DNA of 64,000 bases from Clostridium_AW sp040797845 (GTDB taxonomy: Bacteria; Bacillota; Clostridia; Clostridiales; Clostridiaceae). The translations under genes were made by a program, and so were the position numbers. Shown in pieces: positions 8,930 through 17,294 of this stretch. Numbering within the stretch: position 1 is the stretch's first letter; every line of letters starts with the position of its first letter. The stretch covers positions 1 through 64,000 of the forward strand of contig JBFNFA010000007.1 in NCBI GenBank assembly GCA_040797845.1. The letters run 5' to 3'. Under the pieces are notes generated by a model that saw only the letters and a program-made list of their open reading frames with translations, did not search any database and was not told the DNA's origin.

Positions 8930-8945
8930 TATGACTTTTGTCATA
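8930..8945. promoter_or_regulatory. Candidate operator palindrome upstream of the ABC genes
   Basis: TATGAC-TTTT-GTCATA is a perfect inverted repeat between the regulator's stop codon and the ABC operon. It could be the binding site of the adjacent response regulator. It has too short a stem and no T tract of its own to be a terminator. Confidence 0.4.
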
Positions 8946-8950
8946 AGAAA

Positions 8951-8990
8951 AGATGACTTTCCATACTAAAGGAGGAGTCATTTTTTTTTA
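8951..8990 (+). terminator. Intrinsic terminator between the two-component and ABC genes
   Basis: ATGACT pairs with AGTCAT, extended inward by weaker pairs, and nine T residues follow. It separates kinase-regulator transcription from the ABC operon, possibly only partly. A TATAAT lies immediately downstream at 8991 and may be the -10 box of the ABC operon. Confidence 0.75.
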
Positions 8991-9032
8991 TATAATGATA
9001 TAAGGGAAATAAAAATATGAGGTGATGGAGTT

Positions 9033-9968
9033 ATGAGTATAATTGCTATAGAAAATTTAACAAGAAAGTTTGGAAATTGTACTGCAGTAGATAATGTGAA
9101 TTTAAAAATAGAAGAGGGAGAGATATATGGGTTATTGGGACCTAATGGTGCCGGGAAAAGTACTATAATAAATATAATATGCGGGCTATTAAAACCACAT
9201 AGTGGAAAGATAAAAATATTTAATAAAGATATTAATGATGAGAAAAAAATCATAAAGAGTAATATAGGAATAGTTCCTCAAGATATAGCAATATATGAAG
9301 ATTTAACAGTGTTTGAAAATGTAAAATTTTTTGGAAGTCTTTATGGACTAAGAGGTAACTATTTAAAAGAAAGCTCTTTAGCTGCTTTGGAATTTGTAGG
9401 ATTAGGAGATAGAATAAAGAGTTTTCCAAGTGAACTTTCAGGAGGAATGAAAAGGAGATTAAATATAGCCTGTGCTTTAGCTCATAAACCTAAACTTATA
9501 ATAATGGATGAGCCAACAGTAGGCATAGATCCCCAATCAAGAAATCATATTCTTCAATCTGTAAAAAAATTGAACAGTCTGGGCTCTACTATAATATATA
9601 CAAGCCATTACATGGAAGAGGTAGAGGAGATATGTAGTAAAATAGCCATAATAGATCATGGTAAGCTAATTGCAGAGGGAAGTAAGGATGAACTAAAATC
9701 TCTTGTATGGGACAAACAAAGAATAATAATAACTATTGATTCTCTAAATAGTGTAGATGAAAAGGAAATTAGAAAAATCTCAGGGGTTAATGGAGTGGTG
9801 ATAAAAGATAATAAGGTAGAGATAAGTAGTAATAAAGATATAAATAATATGGAGCAAGTAATATTATATTTTACAAAAAATAACCTATCTATACAAAATG
9901 TGGAGTCTAATAAGCCTAACTTAGAAACTGTATTTTTAACCCTTACAGGAAGAAAATTAAGGCATTAG
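9033..9968 (+). CDS. ABC transporter ATP-binding protein (Lnr/drug-export type)
   Basis: A 311-residue ABC-2 type ATPase with Walker A LGPNGAGKST (about residues 35-44), signature SGGMKRRLN, Walker B LIIMDEPTVGID and a switch His in YTSHYMEE. The C-terminal extension after residue 220 is typical of DrrA/LnrL-like exporters. It lies 11 bases before two permeases and after a NarL-type two-component system. By analogy with B. subtilis LnrLMN it may export amphipathic antimicrobials such as polyenes; the gene order supports the family but not a particular substrate. Confidence 0.9.
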   Translation: MSIIAIENLTRKFGNCTAVDNVNLKIEEGEIYGLLGPNGAGKSTIINIICGLLKPHSGKIKIFNKDINDEKKIIKSNIGIVPQDIAIYEDLTVFENVKFFGSLYGLRGNYLKESSLAALEFVGLGDRIKSFPSELSGGMKRRLNIACALAHKPKLIIMDEPTVGIDPQSRNHILQSVKKLNSLGSTIIYTSHYMEEVEEICSKIAIIDHGKLIAEGSKDELKSLVWDKQRIIITIDSLNSVDEKEIRKISGVNGVVIKDNKVEISSNKDINNMEQVILYFTKNNLSIQNVESNKPNLETVFLTLTGRKLRH

Positions 9969-9979
9969 GAGAGAGAAAT

Positions 9980-11095
9980 ATGAATTTATTTGCAATAGCC
10001 CTAAAAGAAATAAAGCATAATTTAAAAGATAAGCATTCCATGATTATGATGGTGATATATCCTATAGTTATTATATTGATATTAGGATATGCTCTGTTAG
10101 GTTCCTTTAATAATTCAATTACTTTTAATTATAATAAAGTGCTTTATAGCATAGAAGGTAAAGATAATAACTTTAATGAATTTTTAAAAAACCTAAAAGA
10201 TTTAGGCATTGAAAGTGAACAGATACAGTCTAAAGAAGAAGCATTAAAAAAAGTACAGAATGGTTCTTACACATGTTATATAGATATCAATGAAGATAAA
10301 GGAGAAATAACCTTTTATAAAAATAGTGTATACAATTTTAAGGGAGACTTAATAGAGACAATACTTCAAAGTTATGTGGAGAGGTATAATGCTATAAGAG
10401 AAATATCCTTAGAAAACCCTAAAAGCTTAGAGAAAATATTAAAGGATAATGATTTTAACTATGTACAAGAAAGTAGCATGGAAAAGGGGAAAAAGCCGAG
10501 GGCTTTAGATTACTACGCAGTTACCATGTTAACTATGATAATAATGTATGGTTCTTTAACGGGTTCATTGTCCATAGGAGGAGAGTATATTAGAAATACT
10601 TTTAATAGAATAATGTGCGCCCCAGTTAGTAAATATGAAATTTTAACTGGTAAATTATTAGGTAGTGTAATAGCCACATTTTCTCAAGGGTTAATTGTCA
10701 TATTATTTACAAAATATGTTTTTAAAACCTATTGGGGAGAAAACATGATTTTTATTTATATTTTAATATTTTCTCAAGTTATTATGTCTATTTCATTAGG
10801 AGTTGGAGTTGCATTTATGACAAATAAAGAGACCTTATCTAGTTCATTATTAAATATGATAGTTCCTATAATGACATTCTTAGGGGGAGGATATATTCCT
10901 CTTGAGAGCTATAATAATAGATTACTTGATTTCATATGTAAACTTTCTCCATTGAAGTGGACAAACGATGGGATTTTTAATTATATATATTCTAATAATT
11001 ATTCAACTGCTTATACTGCAATAATAATAAATTTATGCGTAGCCATATTATTTCTAACTATTTCATCATTAATATATAAAAAGAAGGTGATTTAA
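9980..11095 (+). CDS. ABC-2 transporter permease (first of pair)
   Basis: The 371-residue permease has one N-terminal membrane helix (MVIYPIVIILILGYALLG), a long extracytoplasmic domain (about residues 45-165), and five C-terminal helices containing NTFNRIMCAPVSKYEILTGKLLG, the usual ABC-2 membrane domain core. Its length and layout match LnrM. It is cotranscribed with the ATPase 11 bases upstream, and its stop codon directly abuts the TTG start of the second permease, which implies translational coupling. Confidence 0.88.
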   Translation: MNLFAIALKEIKHNLKDKHSMIMMVIYPIVIILILGYALLGSFNNSITFNYNKVLYSIEGKDNNFNEFLKNLKDLGIESEQIQSKEEALKKVQNGSYTCYIDINEDKGEITFYKNSVYNFKGDLIETILQSYVERYNAIREISLENPKSLEKILKDNDFNYVQESSMEKGKKPRALDYYAVTMLTMIIMYGSLTGSLSIGGEYIRNTFNRIMCAPVSKYEILTGKLLGSVIATFSQGLIVILFTKYVFKTYWGENMIFIYILIFSQVIMSISLGVGVAFMTNKETLSSSLLNMIVPIMTFLGGGYIPLESYNNRLLDFICKLSPLKWTNDGIFNYIYSNNYSTAYTAIIINLCVAILFLTISSLIYKKKVI

Positions 11096-12247
11096 TTGGA
11101 TAATATTATAGTGTTATTTACTAATACCTTAAAAAATGTTTTTAGGAAAAAAAGCAGTATAATAATTTATTTTATAATACCCATGCTAAGTTTTGTAGCT
11201 TCTTTTTATATTTATAATAGTAGTGCCTCTACTAACTCTATGATAAATGTAGGTTTGATAAATAAAGACAATCAGGTATTATCTAATGATATGATAGAGT
11301 ATCTAAAATCTACTAAAAGATTTAAATTTATTAATGGTAGTGAAGATGAATTAAAGGGTATGATAGGGGATAGAAAGATAGAATGCATTATGATTATTCC
11401 AGAAGATTTTACTAAAAGTATATATGATGAAAATACTAAAGGGATATACATGTATTCCATAAAAGGAGAACAGGCTACTGCTCTTATAAAGAATTATAGT
11501 AATATATATATTAAGAATTTGATGGACATAAGCAAAGCTTCAGAAGATGACAGAAATAAATTTAATAAGCTTTATGATGGATATAAAGATGGAAATCTTA
11601 AAATCAAAGAGGAGATATTAGAGGATAGTTCACTGAATATGGGGATAACATATTCCGGTATTGGGCTCCTAATAATGTTTATGATGTTCTCCACAGGAAA
11701 TGTATCGAGATTAATGATAAAAGAGAGAAGAAATAAAACTTATTATAGAATATGCGCATCACCAATTAGCTCTAAAACCTATGTGCTATCCAATGTATTA
11801 GCAAATTTATTTATAGTATTTCTACAAGTAATTATAATATTATTATTTATTAAAAAAGTAATAAAAGTAAATACTTATGTACCTGATAGTTTAATGATAT
11901 TAATTTTAGTGAGCTTTGGACTGTCAGCCATAGGTATAGGTATGGCTGTTATGGCATTTGCCAAATCCTCCGCCCAAGGGAGTAATTTAACTACGCTAAT
12001 AACTATTCCTACGTCTATGCTAGGTGGATGCTTTTGGGAGACATCTTTAATGCCTAAAACCTTACAGAGGGTAAGTAATTTTATTCCTCAAAAGTGGGCA
12101 ATTGAGGCTATAAACAAACTACAATATGGAATGGGTTTTAAAGAGGTTTTGATAAATGTTATAATATTATGGGCATTTGCTTTAGCTTTATTTCTTATAG
12201 CCACATATAAAATGAATGTAGACGATAAAGTTGAAAATTTTGTTTAA
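11096..12247 (+). CDS. ABC-2 transporter permease (second of pair)
   Basis: The 383-residue protein has the same plan as the preceding permease: one N-terminal helix, an external domain (about residues 40-180), then five helices with RRNKTYYRICASPISSKTY in the ABC-2 core. The start is TTG, with an AAGGTGA ribosome site inside the end of the upstream gene. The pair presumably forms the heterodimeric channel of the Lnr-type exporter. It is the last gene of the operon; no strong terminator is seen before trmB. Confidence 0.88.
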   Translation: MDNIIVLFTNTLKNVFRKKSSIIIYFIIPMLSFVASFYIYNSSASTNSMINVGLINKDNQVLSNDMIEYLKSTKRFKFINGSEDELKGMIGDRKIECIMIIPEDFTKSIYDENTKGIYMYSIKGEQATALIKNYSNIYIKNLMDISKASEDDRNKFNKLYDGYKDGNLKIKEEILEDSSLNMGITYSGIGLLIMFMMFSTGNVSRLMIKERRNKTYYRICASPISSKTYVLSNVLANLFIVFLQVIIILLFIKKVIKVNTYVPDSLMILILVSFGLSAIGIGMAVMAFAKSSAQGSNLTTLITIPTSMLGGCFWETSLMPKTLQRVSNFIPQKWAIEAINKLQYGMGFKEVLINVIILWAFALALFLIATYKMNVDDKVENFV

Positions 12248-12316
12248 TTAATATATTTAGTCATGCTATAATAGATGCTGTTAAGTATTATATAGAGTAG
12301 AATATGGAGGAATAGT

Positions 12317-12952
12317 ATGAGACTTAGGAAAAAATGGTGGGCAAGGCCAGAGATGGAAGCTTCCCACTTAATAATAACTAACCCAAGGGATTATAAGGGT
12401 AAATGGAGAGAGGAATTTAAAAATGAAAACCCTATACATTTAGAGTTGGGATGTGGAAAAGGGGGATTTATCTCAAAATTAGGAGATAAATTTAAAGATA
12501 CAAATTATGTTGCTGTAGATTTAAAGGATGAAATACTAGTATATGCTAAAAGACAAGTTGAAGAACTAGAATTGACTAATGTAAGAATTATACCTTTAAA
12601 TATAATGTTCATAAGTGAAGTGTTTGAAGAAAATGAAGTAGAAAAGATTTATATAAACTTCTGCAATCCATGGCCTAAAGATAGACATAATAAAAGAAGA
12701 CTTACCCATACTAATTTTTTAAATGAGTATAAAAAATTCTTAAAACCTGGTAGTGAAGTTTGGTTTAAAACCGACGATAGAGGCCTTTTTGATGATTCAC
12801 AAGAGTATTTTAAAGAGGCAGGATTTAATTTAGAGTATGTAACTTATGATTTGCACAACTCAGGCTTTAAAGAAAATATAATGACAGAATACGAAGAGAA
12901 ATTTTCCTCAAAAGGAATGAAAATAATGTTTTTGATAGGAAAAGTTAAGTAG
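12317..12952 (+). CDS. trmB: tRNA (guanine-N7-)-methyltransferase
   Basis: TrmB methylates N7 of G46 in the variable loop of tRNAs using S-adenosylmethionine. The 211-residue protein has the SAM-binding motif LELGCGKGGFISKL (about residues 44-57), AVDLKDEI, and the family-specific NFCNPWPKDRHNKRRL followed by FKTDD. This motif set is essentially unique to TrmB, and the length is normal. A GGAGG-type site precedes the ATG. It appears to be its own transcription unit, ended by a hairpin whose 3' arm doubles as the next gene's ribosome site. Confidence 0.96.
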   Translation: MRLRKKWWARPEMEASHLIITNPRDYKGKWREEFKNENPIHLELGCGKGGFISKLGDKFKDTNYVAVDLKDEILVYAKRQVEELELTNVRIIPLNIMFISEVFEENEVEKIYINFCNPWPKDRHNKRRLTHTNFLNEYKKFLKPGSEVWFKTDDRGLFDDSQEYFKEAGFNLEYVTYDLHNSGFKENIMTEYEEKFSSKGMKIMFLIGKVK

Positions 12953-12961
12953 TATTTTATC

Positions 12962-13008
12962 CACCTCCAAGGAAATAATATTATTAAAATGAAATTGGAG
13001 GTGTTTTT
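12962..13008 (+). terminator. Terminator-like hairpin that contains the next gene's ribosome site
   Basis: CACCTCCAA (12962-12970) and TTGGAGGTG (12995-13003) pair perfectly and are followed by TTTTT and the ATG at 13009. The 3' arm is the Shine-Dalgarno sequence of the small downstream gene. Read-through transcripts from trmB would therefore hide that site. Confidence 0.7.
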
Positions 13009-13257
13009 ATGTATTTTGATCATACATTTTCTAATACTATAGTAGGAGTAGTTAGAGGATACAATGGAGATATAACAGCGTATAAACTAGATAATGGGGA
13101 AACTGTATCTAAAGAACAAGCGCTTTATTTATCTAAACAAACAGCAATAAAAGGAGTATCTCCTGAGGTTTCAAGGCTGGGGAAGGAATTTTTAGATAGC
13201 TTACCAGATAAAGATAAGGATAGCTATCTTCAAAATTTACCTGTGGTAGAAGAGTAA
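13009..13257 (+). CDS. Small DUF3892-like protein
   Basis: An 82-residue soluble protein, similar by recollection to the DUF3892 family of Firmicutes. It begins with a short beta-rich part (IVGVVRGYNGDITAYKLDNGETVSKEQALYLSKQ) and ends with a helical, acidic tail (DSLPDKDKDSYLQNLP). The function is unknown; related short modules often recur in hypothetical spore or cytosolic proteins. Its ribosome site is the 3' arm of the preceding hairpin. A terminator follows at 13277. Confidence 0.7.
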   Translation: MYFDHTFSNTIVGVVRGYNGDITAYKLDNGETVSKEQALYLSKQTAIKGVSPEVSRLGKEFLDSLPDKDKDSYLQNLPVVEE

Positions 13258-13276
13258 TAGAAGACTGAAAAAAGAC

Positions 13277-13315
13277 GGGCTGCTGATATAATTATCAGTA
13301 GCCTATAATTTTTTA
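13277..13315 (+). terminator. Intrinsic terminator
   Basis: GGCTGCTGATA and ATCAGTAGCC form the stem, with a T-rich tail that begins after four bases (TATAATTTTTTA). Confidence 0.75.
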
Positions 13316-13360
13316 TTATTATATAATCTATATGTAAAGTTAAAAATGGGAGAGGATAAA

Positions 13361-14377
13361 ATGTTTGATAAAAACTACAGAGCTTTAGATGAGGAAATAT
13401 GGCAGGGGAGAATAGACAGTGAGACTAATTTTGATGCTTTTAGATGGCATCAGTGGGTAGAATGTGTTGATTTAAATAGAGAGGATTTAACTCCTTTTAC
13501 AGGCAAATTAGGTTTTGCTCTCATAGGTTTTTGTTGCGATGAAGGGGTTAAGAGAAACAAAGGAAGAGGGGGAGCTTCCAAAGGACCTGAAAGCATTAGA
13601 AAGGAATTAGCTAACTTACCTTGTTGCTTTAATGAAGAAGTGAAGATATTTGACATGGGAAATGTATATTGTGAAGATATAACATTAGAAGAAAGTCAAA
13701 GTCTACTTTCGAAATGTGTAGATAAAATTTTAGACTTAAATTTATTTCCAATAGTAATGGGAGGGGGACACGAAACCGCCTTTGGAAACTATAGTGGAGT
13801 ATTAAATAATATTAAGAAAATCAATGATAAGCCTAAAATTGGTATAATAAATTTTGATGCTCACTTTGACATAAGACCTTACCCAAATGGGGGCAATTCA
13901 GGTACTATGTTTAGGCAAATAGCAGATATATGTAACGAAGAAAATCTACCCTATTCATATTTTTGCGTTGGGGTTCAAAAGCACAGTAACACTGTAGAAC
14001 TTTTTAAAACAGCAGAAAGACTAGGAGTTAAATATATTTTAGCTAAGGATGTTTTATATAACGATAATTGGAACGTGATGGAGAAGTTAGGTGAGTTTAT
14101 TAAACATCAAGATTATATTTATGTAACTATATGTACAGATGTGTTTTCTTCTGCCTTTGCACCAGGAGTGAGTGCTATTCAGCCATTAGGACTAAATCCA
14201 GAAAAAGCTTTGATATTTTTAAAATATATTTTAAGATATAATAAGGTAGTTAGTTTCGATATAGCAGAGGTTTCACCAAGATTCGATTCAGATAATGTTA
14301 CTGCAAACTTGGCTGCATCCATAATTTTTACTCTAATTAATACATTAAGCAGAATGAACGATTGTGATATTTACTAA
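13361..14377 (+). CDS. hutG: Formimidoylglutamase-like protein (arginase/ureohydrolase superfamily)
   Basis: HutG hydrolyses N-formimino-L-glutamate to glutamate and formamide in histidine breakdown. The 338-residue protein shows manganese-site motifs GGGHE and NFDAHFD and the subfamily-typical FAPGVSA. The last metal motif, normally S/T-x-D-x-D, reads TICTD, so the first Asp is Cys. An in-frame ATG at 13346 lies upstream of the GGGAGAGG ribosome site, so the start at 13361 is preferred. No hutH or hutU is visible here, so the pathway role is inferred only from family. Agmatinase-like activity is an alternative. Confidence 0.75.
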   Translation: MFDKNYRALDEEIWQGRIDSETNFDAFRWHQWVECVDLNREDLTPFTGKLGFALIGFCCDEGVKRNKGRGGASKGPESIRKELANLPCCFNEEVKIFDMGNVYCEDITLEESQSLLSKCVDKILDLNLFPIVMGGGHETAFGNYSGVLNNIKKINDKPKIGIINFDAHFDIRPYPNGGNSGTMFRQIADICNEENLPYSYFCVGVQKHSNTVELFKTAERLGVKYILAKDVLYNDNWNVMEKLGEFIKHQDYIYVTICTDVFSSAFAPGVSAIQPLGLNPEKALIFLKYILRYNKVVSFDIAEVSPRFDSDNVTANLAASIIFTLINTLSRMNDCDIY

Positions 14378-14391
14378 AAGGATGTGTAAAA

Positions 14392-15123
14392 ATGAATAAG
14401 GTAGCACTAGTTACAGGTGGTTCTAGAGGCATAGGCAAAGGAATAGCAATAGAACTTGCAAAAGCAGGATATTCTGTAATAATAAATTATAGAAAGGATG
14501 AAGATTCCGCAAAAGAAACCTTAAATGAAGTTAAGAGTCTAGGAGGATACGGGGAAATCTATAAATGTGATGTAGGTTCTTATAAAGACTCTAAAAAAAT
14601 GATTGAAGATATAATAAGGAAATTTGGTAAACTAGATGTATTGGTTAATAATGCAGGAATCTCAAAGGTAGGACTTTTTATAGATTTTAAAGAAGAGGAT
14701 TGGGATGACATTATAAATACAAATTTAAAAGGAGTATTTAATTGTTGTCACAATGCTGTCCCATATATGTTAGAGAAAAAAGAAGGAGTTATAATAAATA
14801 TATCCTCCATGTGGGGAGAGGTTGGTGCTTCTTGTGAGGTTATTTACTCAGCATCAAAGGGAGGGATAAACTCTTTTACTAAGGCACTGGCTAAGGAGTT
14901 GGGACCTTCTAATATTAGGGTTAATACCATTTCTCCGGGGGTAATTAATACTGAAATGAATTGTTGGTTATCTGGAGAAGAAAGAAAAAGCCTTGAGGAA
15001 GAAATTCCACTATGTAAATTTGGAGAGTGTGAGGACATAGGAAAAGCAGTAGTATTCTTATGCAGTAATTCTTCAAAATATATAACTGGTCAAATAATAA
15101 CCATAGATGGCGGTATGATATAA
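14392..15123 (+). CDS. SDR family oxidoreductase, possibly EF-P 5-aminopentanone reductase (YmfI-like)
   Basis: The 243-residue classical short-chain dehydrogenase has NAD(P)-binding TGGSRGIGKG near the N terminus, NNAG at about residue 85, and catalytic Ser-Tyr-Lys (NISSM..., then YSASK). The block ISSMWGEVGASCEVIYSASKGG resembles YmfI, which reduces the 5-aminopentanone group on elongation factor P, more than FabG. The distinction is from memory and is not secure; FabG-like acyl reductase is the alternative. It follows the hutG-like gene by 14 bases, so they are probably cotranscribed. Confidence 0.75.
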   Translation: MNKVALVTGGSRGIGKGIAIELAKAGYSVIINYRKDEDSAKETLNEVKSLGGYGEIYKCDVGSYKDSKKMIEDIIRKFGKLDVLVNNAGISKVGLFIDFKEEDWDDIINTNLKGVFNCCHNAVPYMLEKKEGVIINISSMWGEVGASCEVIYSASKGGINSFTKALAKELGPSNIRVNTISPGVINTEMNCWLSGEERKSLEEEIPLCKFGECEDIGKAVVFLCSNSSKYITGQIITIDGGMI

Positions 15124-15181
15124 ACATATTGAACCTTCTTACATATAATGTAATAATTATATGTTTTGGAGGTTTTTTATT

Positions 15182-15841
15182 ATGGATTATAATAATAATT
15201 ATTACTCACATAAGCAGCATAATTTTGAGAGGGGAAGAATGAGATTAAATGGATTAGGGGTTTTGAAAGTTGAGCCAGATATAGCTATTGTAACTCTAGG
15301 AGTAATAACGGAAGATAAGAGTTTAGAAAAAGCTCAAAGGGAGAATGCAATAAGGACTAACAAGGTTATAGAAGCATTAAAGAGTATGGGAATAAATGAG
15401 GAAGACATAAGTACATTGAGTTATAATATAGAACCTCAATATGATTTTATTGAAGGGAGACAGAAGTTTAGAGGGTATAAAGTGTCAAATATGTTAAATG
15501 TCAAAGTAAGAGAAATTAATAGAGTAGGAGAAGTAGTGGATAGAGCAGTACAAGCTGGAGCTAATAGTGTTAGTAATATAAAATTTACTGCGGAAAATAT
15601 AGGTTCATACTACAATAAAGCATTGAATCTAGCTATAAGAGATGTGGTATTAAAAGCTGTAGAGGTAAGTAATACATTAAATGTACAATTAAACAAAACA
15701 CCTGTGAGCATAGTTGAACAAAGCTTGAGAGAAATTGGGGAATCCACTGCGGACCTAAAAGTTTATGCAGCATCAACTCCAATAATTCCAGGGGAAATAA
15801 ATGTGGTGGCTAGGATAGAGGCAATTTTTTGCTATTATTAA
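15182..15841 (+). CDS. SIMPL domain (DUF541) protein
   Basis: A 219-residue protein of the SIMPL family, related to the periplasmic BP26/YggE proteins. The core reads GVLKVEPDIAIVTLGVITEDKSLEKAQRENA, followed by IEPQYDF and a C-terminal PGEINVVARIEA strand. No signal peptide is seen, so this copy is probably cytosolic. A GGAGG site within an upstream extension (first in-frame ATG at 15161) shows that 15182 is the start. The function is unresolved; family members are linked to stress resistance. Confidence 0.85.
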   Translation: MDYNNNYYSHKQHNFERGRMRLNGLGVLKVEPDIAIVTLGVITEDKSLEKAQRENAIRTNKVIEALKSMGINEEDISTLSYNIEPQYDFIEGRQKFRGYKVSNMLNVKVREINRVGEVVDRAVQAGANSVSNIKFTAENIGSYYNKALNLAIRDVVLKAVEVSNTLNVQLNKTPVSIVEQSLREIGESTADLKVYAASTPIIPGEINVVARIEAIFCYY

Positions 15842-15904
15842 AAAGGATGTTTCTTCAACATGATATTTAATGTTATCACTATTATAGCAAATTAAAGTTC
15901 CAAT

Positions 15905-15950
15905 ATAGAAAGAAAGGCGTGTGTATTAAGTTTCACGCCTTTCTTTCTAT
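15905..15950. terminator. Bidirectional hairpin between convergent genes
   Basis: The 17-base arms (ATAGAAAGAAAGGCGTG and its complement) pair perfectly around a 12-base loop. It sits between the SIMPL gene and the convergent ABC permease, whose stop codon falls inside the hairpin. Confidence 0.85.
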
Positions 15951-16609
15951 AAATCTCTATTTTTATATACACTCAAAGATAATAATAATGATATGAGCAA
16001 TGTGGCTAGGGAAAACAGTAGAAATATAGTGAGGAATTTGGCTGGACTAGAGGCCATAATATTTATTATACTTTTCATTATAGGATTATTTTTCTCAATT
16101 AATTTTTGTAAAAATCCAGGCAACATCAACCCTCCTATATATACGAAGAAAGGAAAAATCCTAACAACCGCATAGCCAAATTTAAAATATAGTGGGAAGT
16201 ATACTGAATAAGTTAACAGTATAATTGATATACAAATTAACAATATTGCATAATCTGCAAATTCTACTGGCTGAGCAGTGAAAAAAACATTAAGTAAAAA
16301 AAAAGGAATTAAAAATATAGATATATTTATAATCATTATTAATAGGGAAGACAAATATTTTGAAATAACTATATCATCTCTATTTATAGGGAGGCTTGCT
16401 ACAACTAAAGAAGATTTATTTTTTTCCTCATATCCTACTATATATTGAACTGAAAGGTAAACGGTTATTATAATGCCAAGAGTGTAAAGTGGTAATATAT
16501 TACTTGTTCCAGCAAAAATACCTACAATAATCATAATAAGAGAGTAGGGAATAGTTACAAAACTAATCTTTCTTTGAAGAAGTATATCTTTAATTATTAA
16601 ATTCAACAT
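15947..16609 (-). CDS. ABC-2 permease of the YtrA-type operon (distal)
   Basis: The 220-residue protein has six hydrophobic segments and no large external domain. It starts MLNLIIKDILLQRKISFVTIPYS, almost the same opening as the neighbouring permease at 16633 (MFNLIVKDILVQKRSLIAILVY), so the two are a duplicated pair. YEEKNKSSLVVASLPINRDDIVISKY is the conserved ABC-2 cytoplasmic segment. It is the last gene of the operon gntR-ATPase-permease-permease. Such transporters in Firmicutes respond to cell-wall antibiotics, but the substrate here is unknown. Confidence 0.82.
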   Translation of the reverse strand: MLNLIIKDILLQRKISFVTIPYSLIMIIVGIFAGTSNILPLYTLGIIITVYLSVQYIVGYEEKNKSSLVVASLPINRDDIVISKYLSSLLIMIINISIFLIPFFLLNVFFTAQPVEFADYAILLICISIILLTYSVYFPLYFKFGYAVVRIFPFFVYIGGLMLPGFLQKLIEKNNPIMKSIINIMASSPAKFLTIFLLFSLATLLISLLLSLSVYKNRDL

Positions 16610-16632
16610 GAAATCACCCTTTTATAATATAT

Positions 16633-17280
16633 TTAATCTAGTTCTTTATTAACATAGATTTTTATGCAAAAATACATAGATAGAATATAAATTACTAACG
16701 CAATAATTAAAAGTATATAGGTATTATTAGAAAGAGCTTGTAAAAAACTAGAAAATATATTTATAGTTTTTTTATCGGAAATATTGGATAAAACATTTAC
16801 TATTGTAAAGAAGGTAAAGTAAGTTATAAACGTTACTACTCTACTTTTAGTATAGCCAAATTTTGAATATACAGGAAACACAAAGGAAGCTAACAATAAT
16901 GAGGTTATAAAAACATTAACTATATCATTTAAGGTGAAAAAATGTATAGTTAAAGGTAAATTCAAAATTTTTGACGAAAACATAAATAATGTCATTATGC
17001 TTAAGGCAATTATATTGTAAATTATTACTGAAATATATTTAGAGATTATCAGTTCTTTTCTTGTAATAGGAAGACTATTCAATACAATATGACTTTTATT
17101 TCTTTCGTCGTAAGAGTAGGAGCCTGTGATGTAGAAAAAAACTATAGTTACTGTTACTAAGCCTAACATTGTTCCACTAGGCATGCTTTTAAAAGAATAA
17201 ACACATATAAGCAAGTATACTAATATAGCAATTAAGCTTCTTTTTTGTACCAATATATCTTTAACAATTAAATTAAACAT
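16633..17280 (-). CDS. ABC-2 permease of the YtrA-type operon (proximal)
   Basis: A 215-residue six-helix permease, paralogous to the downstream one, with YDERNKSHIVLNSLPITRKELIISKY in place of the partner's matching segment. Probably the two form a heterodimer with the ATPase encoded 14 bases upstream. The 23-base gap to the second permease and the common strand support a single transcript. Confidence 0.82.
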   Translation of the reverse strand: MFNLIVKDILVQKRSLIAILVYLLICVYSFKSMPSGTMLGLVTVTIVFFYITGSYSYDERNKSHIVLNSLPITRKELIISKYISVIIYNIIALSIMTLFMFSSKILNLPLTIHFFTLNDIVNVFITSLLLASFVFPVYSKFGYTKSRVVTFITYFTFFTIVNVLSNISDKKTINIFSSFLQALSNNTYILLIIALVIYILSMYFCIKIYVNKELD

Positions 17281-17294
17281 TTTAACACCTCTTT

